Shown here piece by piece: positions 32,934-44,560 of a stretch of DNA of 64,000 nucleotides. Origin of the DNA: Miscanthus floridulus (taxonomy: Eukaryota > Streptophyta > Magnoliopsida > Poales > Poaceae); the NCBI RefSeq assembly GCF_019320115.1, contig NC_089581.1, positions 96,195,316 to 96,259,315 of the forward strand, read 5' to 3'. Each line of letters starts with the position of its first letter. The stretch's first letter is position 1. A program made the translations under genes and the position numbers. The notes under the pieces are model-generated. The model was not told the origin of the DNA, searched no databases, and saw only the letters and a list, made by a program, of their open reading frames with translations.

Positions 32934-33460
32934 TGTAGGCTATAGCTGTAGAAGAAGATGTAGTTGTGTTATTGTAAACTTGGACCTTTTCAGGTAAGCT
33001 TGTAATAACATAACTATATATCAACATGAGCTTGTTTGTTTTGTAGAAAATGTGTTTAAGCTCGGATATCGTGCTGATGTAACTAAGTTAGAACATGTTG
33101 GCATTCTATTTAGTTGTACCATGTTTAGTCGACACAGTCATCCTGAAAGGTTTATATGGCCCTGGTTTGTCTTGCGGTCGGAGTGTGAGGTGCGTAGCTT
33201 GTGCACACGTAAAAACACACAAGTCAAACCAGAGAGCACTTATCGATCACCCATAGCGTAGAGAGCAGATCCCATGCACACGTTGGGAGGAACCAGAGAC
33301 AGGGCCTGCTCCGAAAACCCGAGAAGGAATGGTGGTCGGTTTTAACTGGTAGAGTTAGAATAACAATAGACTTCGAAATGACACATTAGAGTGGTCGGAG
33401 AAATCATAATAGCTTTATTGAAATAAATCAATAGTAGAAGAGGGGTACATATCTTAGTAG
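32934..33460. other. Convergent 3' region between antisense gene and integrase of A
   Basis: Counterpart of 11285-11863. A minus-strand AATAAA lies at 33414-33419, just after the pol stop. No further gene seen. Confidence 0.5.
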
Positions 33461-34762
33461 CTAAGCATAGAAACGCCTAAGCTTGTCGATGTGCCAGGAA
33501 TTGGGTACGTCTATGCCGTCTAGGTGAGCTAACCTGTAAGATGTAGGGCGTGTAACCTCCTTGATCATGAAGGGTCCTTCCCATGGGGTTGCGAGTTTGT
33601 GGACACCAGCCTGATTCGTCTTCCACTTCAGGACTAGGTCCCCGACCATGAAGAACTGCTCCTTGACATTCTTGTTGTAGTACCTGCGCAAAACAGCAAG
33701 GCATTTGGCTGTATGTATGCAAGAATTGAGCCACTTTTCTTCTACACTATTCACTTCTAGCTCCCGTACTTCATTGGCCTTGTCTTCGTCGAAGTTCTCT
33801 ACCCATGCTGATCTGAAGGCTGTATCAACTGAGAGCACTGCCTCAGCGCCATAAACCATAAAGTATGGTGATACGCCGGTATTGCGACTGGGCTGGGTTC
33901 TGAGACCCTAGACCACGGCTGGTAACTCTTTGAGCCATCTTCCAGGAGCTTTGTCATTCTCCCTATACATCCTCTTCTTGAGTACGTCCAGGATCATACC
34001 ATTTGCCCACTCGACCTATCCATTAGCTCTAGGGTGTACCACCGAGACATATTTTACTACTATGCTCCTTTCATCGTAGAAGTCCCAAAAAGCGTTCTCG
34101 GTGAACTAAGTACCCAGATCAGTGATGATGCTGTTGGGTATGCCGAAGCAGTGGATGGCCTTGTTGATGAACGTGATAGCCTTTTCTGAAGATGCCTTGA
34201 CCTGGGGCATGTACTCTATCCACTTGGAGAATTTGTCGATCAGCACAAAGACGCATGTAAATTTCCTAGGGGCTAGTTTGAAAGGCCCGATCATATCCAG
34301 TCCCTAGCATGTGAAGGGCCAAGAGGCTAGTATAGTCTAAATCTCATGTGCTGGTACGTGGATCCTCTTGGCAAAGAACTGACAACCTTCACAATGGCAG
34401 ACTAGCTTCTCTGCATCGGCTACAGCTGACGGCCAATAGAACCCTGCTCGAAAAGCCTTGCCAACCAGCGTTCTTGAGGCTACGTGGTTGCTGTAGGAGC
34501 CAGAGTGGATTTTGTCTAGGAGATGTTCACCATCCTCCTAGGTTACACACTTCGTCAAGATTTCCTCCTTCGCGTTCTTGCGCCACAATTTGCCATCGAC
34601 GAGCAGATACTGCTTACTGCGACGCATTAGGCATTCATTTTCTATCCAATCAGTGTAACCGCTACCATCTGTTAGGTACTTGATGAAAGGTACTCTCCAG
34701 TCAGGCTCCTTGGTGGTCGGAGGTGGTTTGGTGGTGTTTGACGCCGGAACCGTAACCACCAA
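33461..34762 (-). pseudogene. Integrase of element A (Tat lineage)
   Basis: Zinc module with CEGCQFF; core with GLDMIGPFKLAPRKF, NSIITDLGT and the ANG*VEWANG segment; C-terminal KLATPWEGPFMIKEV and end HIDKLRRFYA. No chromodomain. TAG stops occur at 34538-34540, 34337-34339, 34304-34306, 34106-34108, 34016-34018 and 33908-33910. Four of these sit where element B keeps CAG, CAA or TGG, and two are shared with B. Confidence 0.92.
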
Positions 34763-34867
34763 TAGCTGGTCTGGAGGTTTGTCGACCGTGGGATCTTCTT
34801 CTTTAATGGAGGGCGTGAGCAGGTCTTGAACAAATACGCCATGTGGGACTTTGGCTCAGGATGATCC

Positions 34868-35968
34868 TAACTTTGACAGCGCATCTGCTGCTTGATTTTT
34901 GTCCTGGACCACATGTGTGTACTCGATGCCATAGAACTTGCCTTCCAGCTTCCTAATCGATTTACAGTATGCGTCCATCTTTTCGCTGGTCGTATCCTAG
35001 TCCTTGTTGAGTTGGTTGATGACCAGAGCCGAGTCTCTGTAGACATAGAGACGCTTGACACTGAGTTTGACCGTGATGCGCAGACCATGTAGGCATGCTT
35101 CGTACTCGGCGGCGTTATTAGATGTCGAGAAATGAATCCTGAGGACATATTGGAGCTGCTCCTTGGATGGTGATACGAAAAGGACTCCTACCCCTGTGCT
35201 GTCGATGTTGAGAGAGCCATCGAAGTACATCTTCCAATACTCAACGGGCCCCTGAGAGGCAGGTGTGCTTAAATCTATCCACTCAACGATGAAATCAATA
35301 AGTGCCTGAGACTTGATTGTAGTATGGCTTGCAAATTCCAAAGCGAAAGGGCATAGCTCCATTGCCCATTTGATGATGTGCCCATTCGCATCCTTGTTGC
35401 AAATGATGTCTCCTAGAGGGTACTCGGTCATGACCACCACACGATATCCATCGAGGTAGTGTTTCAACTTTTGGGATGTAATTAGTATGGCATAGATTAG
35501 TTTCTGAATCTGTGGGTACCTAGTCTTGGATTCATTGAGCACCTCACTAATGAAATAGATTGGTCGCTGTACCTTGTAGACATGGCCGGGCTCATCGCGC
35601 TCGACCACCATAGCAGTGGAGACCACTTGATTAGTTGCCGCAATGTAAAGCAGGAGGGTTTCGTCTTCTCTAGGAGCAGTGAGAACCGGAGGTGATGTAA
35701 GGAATTGTTTTAGCTGTGTAAAGGCAGCGTCTACTTCCTCCGACCACTTAAACTTCTTGGATACTTTGAGCAGCTGGAAAAATGGTAGTCCTTTTTCACC
35801 AAATTTTGATATGAAACGACTAAGGGCAGCCATGCATCCGGTAAGCTTCTGAACATCCTTCACCTTTTTAGGCGGCTTCATCTCCAAGATAGCTTTTTTT
35901 CTCTGGGTTAGGGCGTATGCCGTCGTTACTGACGACGTTGCCGAGCAGTATACCAGATGAAACACCAA
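34868..35968 (-). pseudogene. Degenerate Ty3 RNase H plus archaeal-type RNase H of A
   Basis: The first domain (RKKAILEMKPPKKVKDVQKL on to KLKHYLDGYRVVVMTEYPL) is the RT connection and Ty3-type RNase H, but the place of the first catalytic Asp reads LLYIAATNQ. The second domain has YFDGSLNIDSTGVG (Asp codon within 35213-35227), NNAAEYEACLHGL (35096-35119 region) and RDSALVINQLN, the D-E-D pattern of archaeal-type RNase H known from the Tat lineage. The second domain presumably did the work. A stop follows at 34997, then QAADALSKLGSS near 34880. Confidence 0.85.
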
Positions 35969-36650
35969 AGATGCACTTCTTTGGGTTTAATTTCCATTGG
36001 AATGTGTTAAGGGCTGCAAAGGTACATTCTAGGTTGTCGACAAGGGTGTATGCTTCCTTGGTTTTAACAACTACATCGTCGACATAAGCCTCGACGAGGT
36101 CGTCCTTTATCTTGTCTTTGAGGCAGGCCTATATGGCGCGTTGGTAGGTAGCCCCAACGTTCTTGAGCCCGAATGACATGGTTGTGTAGTAGTAGGTGCC
36201 GAAGGGCGTGATGAAGGATGTCTTGATCTGGTCGTCCTTTTTGAGAGCGATCTGGTGATAACCAGAGTAGCAATCGAGAAAGGAAAGCAGCTCGCAACTG
36301 GCAGTTGAATCTACGACCTCGTCTATGCGAGGTAAGCCGAAGGGGTCTTTGGGGCAGTGTTTGTTGAGATCAGTGTAATCAACGCACATTCTCCATTCCT
36401 TATTCTTTTTGCATATAAGAACTGGGTTGGCTAACCACTCCAGATGATACACTTCTTTGATAAATCTGGCTGCTAAAAGCCATGTAACTTCTACCCTAAT
36501 AGCCTCCTTTTTGTCACGAGCGAACTGTCGTAGCTTCTGCTTGATGGGTTTGGCCTTGCCATTGACATTTAAGGAGTGCTCGATCAAGTTCCGAGGTACA
36601 CCGGGCATGTCAACGGGTTTCCATGTGAACACACTCACGTTGCTTCTCAA
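35969..36650 (-). pseudogene. Reverse transcriptase of element A
   Basis: Contains EWLANPVLICKKNKEWRMCV, DYTDLNKHCPKDPFGLPRID, LLSFLDCYSGYHQIALKK and the catalytic AYVDDVVVK with YVDD at 36075-36086. TAG near 36130 lies between ATYQRAI and ACLKDKI. A shift near 35960 moves into the next frame for the connection domain. Tat-type sequence throughout. Confidence 0.92.
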
Positions 36651-37376
36651 GAACCTGACGAGCGCGTCTTCCTATTTAGGATCCAGGTTGGCCCTGATAA
36701 GGGCCATTTTGCTGGGATCACCGTCGACCAGCTGGATCTCTTTGTGCTCTTTGGACTTGATGTTTTTGCATGGGGCCTCGAGCTCTGGGATCTCCAGGTG
36801 ATCGACTGGGGTCTTCCTGGCGTCGAGCATGGTCTCGGCCATGTGAATAGAGAGGTCACGAGCCTCTGCTATTTTGAAGCTGTCATCCTTGTAGGTATAA
36901 GCTGCGTATATGTTGCCTCTAAGAGTTAGAACCCCTTTCTTAGTAGGCATCTTGAGCGCCAAATACCTGTAGTGAGGTATGGCCATGAACTTGGTGAGCG
37001 TTGGTCGACCAAGGATAGCATGGTAGGTGCCTTTGAAGTCGACGACCATGAAGTTGACGTAGTCGGTGCGGAAGTGGTCTGGGGTACCAAATTGCACAGG
37101 TAGCGTGATCTGCCCAAGAGGTGTAGAGCTCTATCCGGGGAGAACACCCCAGAACTGTGCCTTGTATGGCTTGAGATCAGCCTGGGTTATCTTCAGAGCT
37201 GGCAAATTGTTCTTAAACAGTATATCAATGGAACTGCCGCCATCAATCAGCACCCTATCGAACTGAACCTTGTTGATACAAGGATCGAGAACCATAGGAA
37301 AATGCCCTGGCTCAGGTATTGTGGCCCATTGGTCCTTTCTGCTGAAAGAAATCTCACAGTGAGACCAAGGAGGCAG
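36651..37376 (-). pseudogene. Protease and linker of element A
   Basis: Active-site segment FDRVLIDGGSSIDILF (near 37205-37260) with the DGG variant usual in Tat proteases, then GRPTLTKFMAIPHYRYLALK. A TAG near 37135 (VLPG*SST) and another at the end of LIRANLDPK interrupt it. It would mature gag and pol. Confidence 0.8.
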
Positions 37377-39964
37377 TCATGGATCGGTGATGAGGTTGTC
37401 GGCATTGGCCACGTTCAAGCAAGCGTGGGCGAGCAGCTTGCGCCCTCGCTTGGTCTCGATGGACACTCTGCCCCCAATGATGGTGTGGATGCGATCAGTT
37501 GGCTTGACATACTTGTGACAGGGATCTACGTCTTCATCATCGTTGTCCTCGTTATGCTGCTCCCCTACGTCGTTAGGCTTGTCGGATTTATCCGGAGCCT
37601 GTTGGCGCATGTAGATGGATTTGAGAACATGGCAATTCTCCATGGTATGGTTCGACTTGGGATGGAGCTGATAGGGTCCCTTCAATGCTTTGGCATAGTC
37701 TTCTTCGTAGTTGCGATGTCTGCCACCTTTTTTAACGGTGTTGACTTCGCCGTCATCTTCCCGAGCATACTTGCCCCTGTAATCGTCATGGCGATTACGC
37801 TGCTAATTACGCTGGTCGCGGTGGTCGCGGGAATCGTTGCGTTGGTTGCGGCGATCAAAATTGTTGTTCTGACCATGGTTGCCGCGGTAGTCATTGCGGT
37901 GTGGGGGGTGGTCGGAGCATGGAACCCTTGCTGCTTCTTTGATGATTATCTTTTTAGCATCATCGGCATCTGCATATTTTTTAGGCTAGGAGCGTTGTGA
38001 CCGATTCAGGTCTTTTGCGGAGGAGCTTGTCCCTTAGGGCATCGTGGAAGCGGAGACCAGTGATGAAAGCTTTGATTGCCTTGTTGTCAGAGATTGATGG
38101 GACCTTGATGCGCATCTCTGAGAAGCATCGGACGTACTCGTGCAATGGCTCATCTTTGCGATCTCGAATCCGCTGCAGATCATATTTGTTGCCGGGTTAT
38201 TCGCAAGTAGCAATGAAGTTGTCGATGAATGCTTGCTTAAGCTTTTGCCAAGAATCAAAGTTGTTCATCGGCAAGCTGACTAGCCATTGGTGGCCTGCAT
38301 GGCTGACAGCAACTAGGAAGTAATTAGACATGACATGGTCATCAGCCATGGCTGATCTGCATGCGGTTTCGTAGAGCATGACCCATAACTCGGGGTTCTC
38401 CTTGTCGTCATACTTCTGGAGTTTTTCAAGCTTGAAGTTTTTGGGCCATATGACTTAGCGAAGGTGAGGGGTAAACTGCTTCAAACCCAGAGGTCCGTGG
38501 GTAGTATCATATTCCATACGGAGATAGCTTTCATGGGATGCACGATCGTTGGCTCTTTGGTTAATGCGATCGCGCAGATCATGTTCTCTGAGGGAATGGC
38601 GAAGATCGTTATTGCCATCACGGCAATCCTGATTGCCCCTCTAGTTGACTCTACGACCATGGTTATCACGGCGATTATCATGGTTGTCTTGTCAATTATC
38701 ATCTCGGTTGTTGCGGCGGTTGTCATCCCAGCCACCATCATGACCACCGTTTCTGCCTTGACGGTTGTCTGATGGGTCGTTGTTGCGCGAGCCACGTTGG
38801 TTGGGTGACTATGGGCAACTTGAGTACTGGCGACTGTGGCTTGATTCGACTAAGACGGATAGAGCCCGGGCTTGGTTTGCAATCTCTGCAGTCTAGGCCA
38901 TAGTAGCCATCAGGTAGTCTTGTACATCATCATGAATTGCCTGGGTTTTGGGGGTATTGGGTAGTCGTTGCATTGTTGCCATAGCAATAGCTACATTGGC
39001 GCTTGGAGTCCTGAAGACCTACTTTTCCCCTACCCTATCAAAGGCATTGTTGAGGTCACATGGCTGGAACCTTATGCATCGTGCCTCCTCTTCTGCCTCG
39101 GCTTCGGCTTTTCTTCGATTAAACCGGTCAATATTGCATGCTTCGCGTGCTAGCCTTTCTTGTTCTGTTTCGCCAACTGCCAGTGGTTTGTCATTACTGA
39201 CAACATTGATCAAGCCTCCTCGCCTTGGTGGGAAGGATGGGAATCGTGGGAACCCCAGGGAGTGGTCTGGGATATCCAGATCGTATTCAACTTCTTCATT
39301 GTCACAATGCTAGAGCTTAGTGTGGATGGAGCCATTAGATGCGATGCTAGACGGGGAGCTTGAGCCACCCTCTTGAACTGTGTGGACTAATCCTTCTTGA
39401 TACTCCTCAATCCGAAACCATGTTGATGAAGTTACGCAGGCCATAGGGCTGAGCCTGGTAATTCTCCATCAAGGCTTCGCACTCGGAGAGCCAGAGACCT
39501 GTTGCGGGGCTGATCAGCAACGAACGGAGCGCCCTTCAGGAGTAGACGTGACCATGAGATCCATACCGAGTCGTGCAGGATGACTGGCCTGAGCTGGTCA
39601 GGGTAGATCTATTGTGGGTAGTGGTTACCTTCTCGGTAGGTTGATTTTGAATTGAATCTACCAGAACTAGGGTTTCATCAAGCTTGGTGCCGACCCGATC
39701 GATGGAGTCGAGCAGGTCGGTGTTGTCGATCTACCTTCCTTTGTAGCAAGGAAGCGAATGATGGGTTGTCAGCGTGGCTGAAGACGATGCTGGTGTAGCC
39801 GGAGCCAGATCCAATGTGGTCGGAGCTGTAGCCGATGCTGGTGAAGCAGTGGTCAACATAGATCGGATCCATGCCTCCTCCATGGCCATGGCGATGAAGT
39901 TGTCAGAGCTAGTGGTCCAGGTGATCTAGCCGATGGTGAACGTGAGGCCGTTCGGCGTAGCCAT
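37377..39964 (-). pseudogene. Gag of element A, degenerate
   Basis: Candidate start Met at 39964 (MATPNGLTFT). The capsid part is at 38030-38400 with FDSWQKLKQAFIDNF, DLQRIRDRKDEPLHEYVRCF and SDNKAIKAFITGL, a Retrotrans_gag pattern. A charged low-complexity Asn/Arg/Asp stretch (about 37700-37900 and 38480-38800) follows on each side, and a C-terminal CHVLKSIYMRQ block is at 37377-37685. Many stops and shifts. Hydrophobic plus-strand frames here are shadows of the repeated codons. Confidence 0.8.
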
Positions 39965-40014
39965 GGATCTGGGGATGATGACCATCTTGCTCTTCTAGGG
40001 AGCAGTACGCACAC

Positions 40015-40032
40015 CCCCTACCTGGTGTGCCA
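40015..40032 (-). promoter_or_regulatory. Primer binding site of element A, tRNA-Arg-like
   Basis: Minus strand TGGCACACCAGGTAGGGG one base inside the 5' LTR. As I recall the plant tRNA-Arg(CCU) 3' end, the perfect site would be TGGCGCGCCAGGTAGGGG, so the two differences are both at CpG positions. Confidence 0.65.
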
Positions 40033-40033
40033 C

Positions 40034-40496
40034 TATCGACGAAATATGGTCGGCAGTCTACCTAGGGGTATGCCCAAGGTAGTAGATTATTGATAGATAG
40101 ATGCGCAAGCTATAAATAAGATGGTGACGCAAGACAGACATGAGGTTTTATCTAGGTTCGGCCACCGTAAAGGCGTAATACCTACGTCCTACATCTGATT
40201 GTATTGATGTATGTCAATGAGAGATGTTTTTGAGAATAACCGCCTTATATAGTCTGGGGGGCAGGGTTACAGATCTGGAAACTAATCCTAACCAGTTACA
40301 ATTGCCATAGGTGGCCGGATAAGGATTCCTATTCTAACCGACCAGGATCTTGCTTGATCTCCAAGTCTGCCTTGATTCCTTACGCAGGACTCCGAGCAGA
40401 TTGGCCGGGCTGTGCATCGTCTTCTAGTGGGTTGAACCCCCTGGTCTGGGTCGGCCCAAGCCTAGCCATAAGGGTATAGGGGTTAATACCCCCACA
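40034..40496 (-). repeat. 5' LTR of element A (463 bp)
   Basis: Plus strand TATCGACGAAATATGG to TTAATACCCCCACA. The minus-strand start TGTGGGGG is intact, the end is TA instead of CA. Next base after 40496 begins TSD CTTGG (40497-40501). Confidence 0.88.
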
Positions 40497-40501
40497 CTTG
40501 G
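40497..40501. repeat. Target-site duplication CTTGG, right copy (element A)
   Basis: Matches 27640-27644. Confidence 0.88.
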
Positions 40502-41813
40502 GGGGAGAGGACTCACCATGGAATCTGATCTCGCCCAAACTAGGGTGAAGCTCGAGGAGTCCTTGGAGCGAGTCAAGGTCATCCATCCAGCGGTCATGGT
40601 TGACCTGCCCAGCATCATAGAGGTAAGTTTTCTATGTTTGTCCTTGGTTCCTTGGTCTTTCGTCGGTTACCTCTGCATGCTTGCTTCTCATTTTGCTAGG
40701 TCTGGAGGAGATGTTGACCCACAAGTCCTGTTTCCTATAGAAGGAGCACGCTTGGGAGGCCGTGATGTCATGGCAAGTCACCGAGTTCGAGCACAAGGTG
40801 GAGTCTGCCCGCCATGAGTCTCAAGACTAGGCGGCCGAGGCGACGGAAGCGCGGGCAATGGAACTGCTCGCGGTGGGGTGGGCAACCACCGCTGAGTGAG
40901 GACTTGATGCGGCAAAGGTCCACCAGGAGAAGACCAAGGCAGCACTCCAAAAGTCCCTGGCGGAGACCAATGCGGTGCTCTAGAGTTCCCTAGAGGCCCT
41001 GGAGTCAGAGCGGAAGGCCCATTCGGAGGTCGACCAGGAAGTGCTCGCGCTCCAGGGCCAGGTGAGTCGACAGGAGGAAGGACTCTCCATACTTGAGAAC
41101 ACCCACCTCGGTATGTACCTATTCTACTTTTGGTTGGTGTCTTGGTTTTTTCTTTAATTTGCTTCTGAGCTTGTCATCCTTCTTCCAGAACTGGGCAGAA
41201 GGGTTGGGTTGCTGGAGCGAGACCTGGAGACGGCCAAGGTGATGATTGGTCAAAATGCAAAGGCGCTAGCCAAGTCCCTTGAAAAGCGACATGCTCTCGA
41301 GGGGGAGCTCGACCAGATCCGCAATGTCACCCAGGTTGTCATCTTGGAGGTGTTCAGGTTGGCGCCGAGCACCAACATGCCCGCCATATGACTGGTGGAG
41401 GTCCCAGATGAAGTTTGGGCACTTATCACTGATGGGATGTTCTATGGGACATCGGGGGTGCTGACTTCAGTGGCGACGCACCACCTAGACCTAGACTTCG
41501 CCACCATCTACAGCGAGTACACCGATGGCTAGAGCCCAAACGCCATCCATGCACTCGGGGAGAGCTTGTTGCCACACACACAGTTGGTGGCAGAGCAAGT
41601 CTCCACACAATGGGTGATGGAGGCTCGCCATGCAAGCGTGGCTAAAGGCATGCACCAGGAGGACGTCGCCGAGCCTACAGATGGAGCGGAGCCTGGGTCG
41701 GAAGCGAATGTCACCCCAACTCCGACCGAACCAAGTGTCATCCCATCAGAGAGCAAGCAACCCTTGTCTTCGCCGGTTGAGCCAGTAGCCGATGCCGCCG
41801 GGAAGCCACAATA
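40502..41813 (+). pseudogene. Antisense aORF of the outer element, second part
   Basis: Continuation of 25209-27639 after element A. Coiled-coil-rich: SDLAQTRVKLEESLERVKVI near 40521 and LERDLETAKVMIGQNAKALA near 41212. Then VPDEVWALITDGMFYGTSGV, HALGESLLPHTQLVAEQVS and a Pro/Ser/Glu-rich tail ending DAAGKPQ at 41813. Intron-like GT...AG gaps are at about 40622-40699 and 41109-41188. Stops (41400, 41531) are present. The end faces the integrase stop at 42309. Confidence 0.75.
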
Positions 41814-42308
41814 GAATGTAAAGTAGAAACAGGCAATATGTATAAGGGAAAAGTTCATGGGGGAGTCCCCATGTAAACATTTTTGTATAATGAATACATT
41901 GACTTTGTTTTGTGCTGGAATCACTTTGTGAGGGGAAGTTTGTCCCATCCGTTCCTTATTTTACCCTAGCATAGCTCTGTTTTTTATTCTTTCTTTCTTG
42001 CACCTACCCGTTTGAACCATAGGCTGCAACCTTAAGAACCTAGGCGTGGCCCGTGAGGCTCAGCTGCTCGTAACCATAGGTCGTGGTGGGGTGCGATTGA
42101 TCGGAATATTTAAAGCAAAGTTACATAAGGTAATTAAAGGAATATACTACACTTTCGTTCGGGTAAAAATGTATTTACCATATGATAAAAAAGAGAGGTG
42201 GTATTGCACCCCTGTGGAGCCCCTGAGCGACCTAGGGCCGAAAGTGTTCGGGCCAGGGTGCTTTGTAGGAGCAAATGTTGAATGAAAGAAAATGGTTAGA
42301 CTGAATTT
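41814..42308. other. Convergent 3' region of the outer element
   Basis: Tail-to-tail spacer of about 0.5 kb between the antisense gene and integrase. AT-rich 3' UTR-like DNA; no gene seen. Confidence 0.5.
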
Positions 42309-43330
42309 TTAGGGGAAGAAACAACATAATTGTTCGATGTTCCAAGTGTTGGTGAGAATGTTGCCATTGTCGTCCTTCAGTCGATAGGCGCCCGATCGAA
42401 TCACTTTGATCACTGTATAGGGTCCTTCCCATAGTGGAGAGAATTTGTGTTTCTCCTTGTTTGATTGTGTCCTTCGAAGCATGAGGTCTCCGACCTCGAG
42501 GATTCTCCCTCTGATTTTTCTTTCGTGGTACCTACAGAGAGTTTGCTAGTAGCGAGCGGAGCGGATGACAATCGTCTTGCGGGCCTCCTTGAGTAGGTCG
42601 ACTACGTCTTGTTGAGCCTCCATGGCTCGGTCATGGTCGAAGGCCTTCACTCTTAGGGTGCCATGGTCAAGGTCAGGGGGCAGAACTGCTTTCAGCTCCG
42701 TAGGCTAGGAAGAAGGGTGTGAACCCTGTGGATCGGTTTGGGGTCATTCTCATGCTCTAGAGGATCACTGGGACCTCTACAACCCATCACCCTGGTGTAT
42801 TTGTTGAGTCGGTCGAAGATGCGTGGCTTGAGTTCTTGGAGGACCATGCCATTGGCTCGCTCGACCTAACCGTTAGTACACAGATGTCCGACCGAGGCCT
42901 AGTCGATCCTGATGCTGTATGCATCACAAAAGTCTAGGAACTTCTTCCCAATGAAGTTAGTTCTATGGTTAGTGATGATACAGTTAGGAACGCCAAACCG
43001 GTAGATGATGTCAAGAAAGAATTTGACTACCTCTTCCGAGCGGATGTTGGTGATGGGTTTGGCCTCTATCCACTTGGTGAATTTGTCGACCGCTATGAGT
43101 AGGTGAGTGAAGCTGCATGGGCCCTTTTTGAGGGGTCCCACCATGTTGAGGCCCCAGACCATGAACGGTCAGGTGATGGGGATGGTTTGGAGCTCGTGTG
43201 CTAGCAAATGAGTTTGTCGAGCGTAGAACTAACATCCTTCACACCTGCGGATGATCTCCTCTACATCTCATGGCGCGGTGGGCTAGTAAAAACCTTGGCA
43301 AAAGACTTTTCTAACTAGCAACCTTAGAGC
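42309..43330 (-). pseudogene. Integrase of the outer element (Tat lineage)
   Basis: Zinc module ending CRRCEGC near 43235-43255, core with VWGLNMVGPLKKGPC, IDKFTKW-like VDKFTKWIEAKPI and NCIITNHRTNFIGKKF, in which the second catalytic Asp position reads Asn (ITN for ITD). The C-terminal part has FSPLWEGPYTVIKV and ends NIEQLCCFFP at 42309. Stops near 42900 and 43170 and shifts show decay. Confidence 0.88.
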
Positions 43331-44560
43331 CATGTGATGTCCATAGATTCTAGCATGGACGTCGAGGAGGAGTTGTTTGCATTGGTCAGTAGGGACGCAC
43401 TTCATGAGTACTCCCGACAGGACTTCGTTTGTAGAGTTCGTTACCGATCATGATGAATGTCTTGGCACACCGAGCGATCCATCGCACTTCAGTCCTTTTG
43501 GGTGGGAGAACCTCCTCAAGGAGGTAGGTGAGTAGCGGCACTCGCTAGTCGGCTTGATCGAGTGCTACCATGGCGATGCTGGCGGGCGGTGTCATCATGG
43601 AGGTACCGGGGTCGGAGCCCTTGAACACCAAGCTGGCATTGGGGTGTGTCTGGATCGGACCTTCTAGGATGTGGGTAGATAGTTCATGAAGGTTGTTGAT
43701 GAAGACCCTGTCCGAAGACGAAACTTGCCTGGTAGCCAATTTTGTGAGAAAATCGGCGGCATCATTGTTCTTTTAGGGGGACATGGTGTAGCTCGATCCC
43801 CTAGAATTTGTCCTCGAGCTTGCGCACCTTTTGGCAGTATGCTATCATGAGGGGGTTTTGCAAGGGGACTCCTTCATGACCTAGTCGACAACTAGCTCTG
43901 AGTCGCATGGACATAGAGCCGCGTAGTGTCGAGCTCGATGGCAATGCACAGTCCCATAATGAGGGCCTCATATTCTATGGTGTTGTTTGAGGCCAAAAAG
44001 TGGAGGCGAATTATGTAGCAGATCCTACTCCCAGTCCAGGGAGATCAGAACCACTCCAGCCCTAGAGCCAGGCCCCATTACAGACCCATCGAAGTACATC
44101 ATCCTGTACTCATGGGTGATGTCTGGGGTTCAGGAGCTAGTCCTCTATCCATTCAGTGACAAAGTCCTGTGAGAGTCTGAGACTTAATAGCAGTACAGGG
44201 GATATACCTGATGTTGTGCCCATTAGCTCGAGTGCCCACTTGGAGATTTGTCCTACGGCATCACAGTTGTGGATGATGTCTCCGAGTGGGTATCAAGACT
44301 TCATGGTCGGTGAAGTAGTGTAGGAGCTTCTGGGTCGCCATTAGCATGACATATAGGAGTTTTTGCACCTAGGGGTATTGGACCTTGGGGTTGATGAGTA
44401 CCTCCCCAATGAAGTATATGGGTCGTTGGCCCTTAAGGTGGTGTCCTGGCTTCGCCCTTTCGATGACTAGGGCGGCACTCACCACATGGTTGCTTGCCGC
44501 GACATAGAGGAGGAGGGGTTCTCCCCATTCGGGTGCGACGAGGATTGAGGCCGACAGTTA
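43331..44560 (-). pseudogene. RNase H region of the outer element
   Basis: Pieces: LYVAASNHVVSAALVIERAK (degenerate Ty3 RNase H, again without the first Asp), KGQRPIYFIGEVLINPK, then an archaeal-type RNase H relic with CTSMGL and LHFLASNNTIEYEALIMGL and SDRVFINNLHEL near 43700. Frames change often. The same dual arrangement as in A. Confidence 0.75.

Larger units (their letters stand above)
27645..40496 (-). mobile_element. Tat-type Ty3 element A, complete structure, 12.85 kb
   Basis: A minus-strand element with both LTRs (27645-28116, 40034-40496), TSDs CTTGG, tRNA-Arg-like primer site, gag, protease, RT, dual RNase H, integrase, and a plus-strand spliced antisense gene between integrase and the 3' LTR. 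My by-eye LTR alignment gives roughly 50 substitutions in about 460 bases, nearly all transitions. It is inserted in the antisense gene of the outer element and is the same family as B. Confidence 0.92.

Noticed and set aside
37302..38000. 232-codon hydrophobic plus-strand frame that looks like a membrane protein
   Set aside because: It is the complement of the charged Asn/Asp/Arg repeats of element A gag; the Val/Ile runs are an artefact of those codons.
38464..38772. Hydrophobic 102-codon plus-strand frame
   Set aside because: Same artefact over the gag low-complexity stretch.
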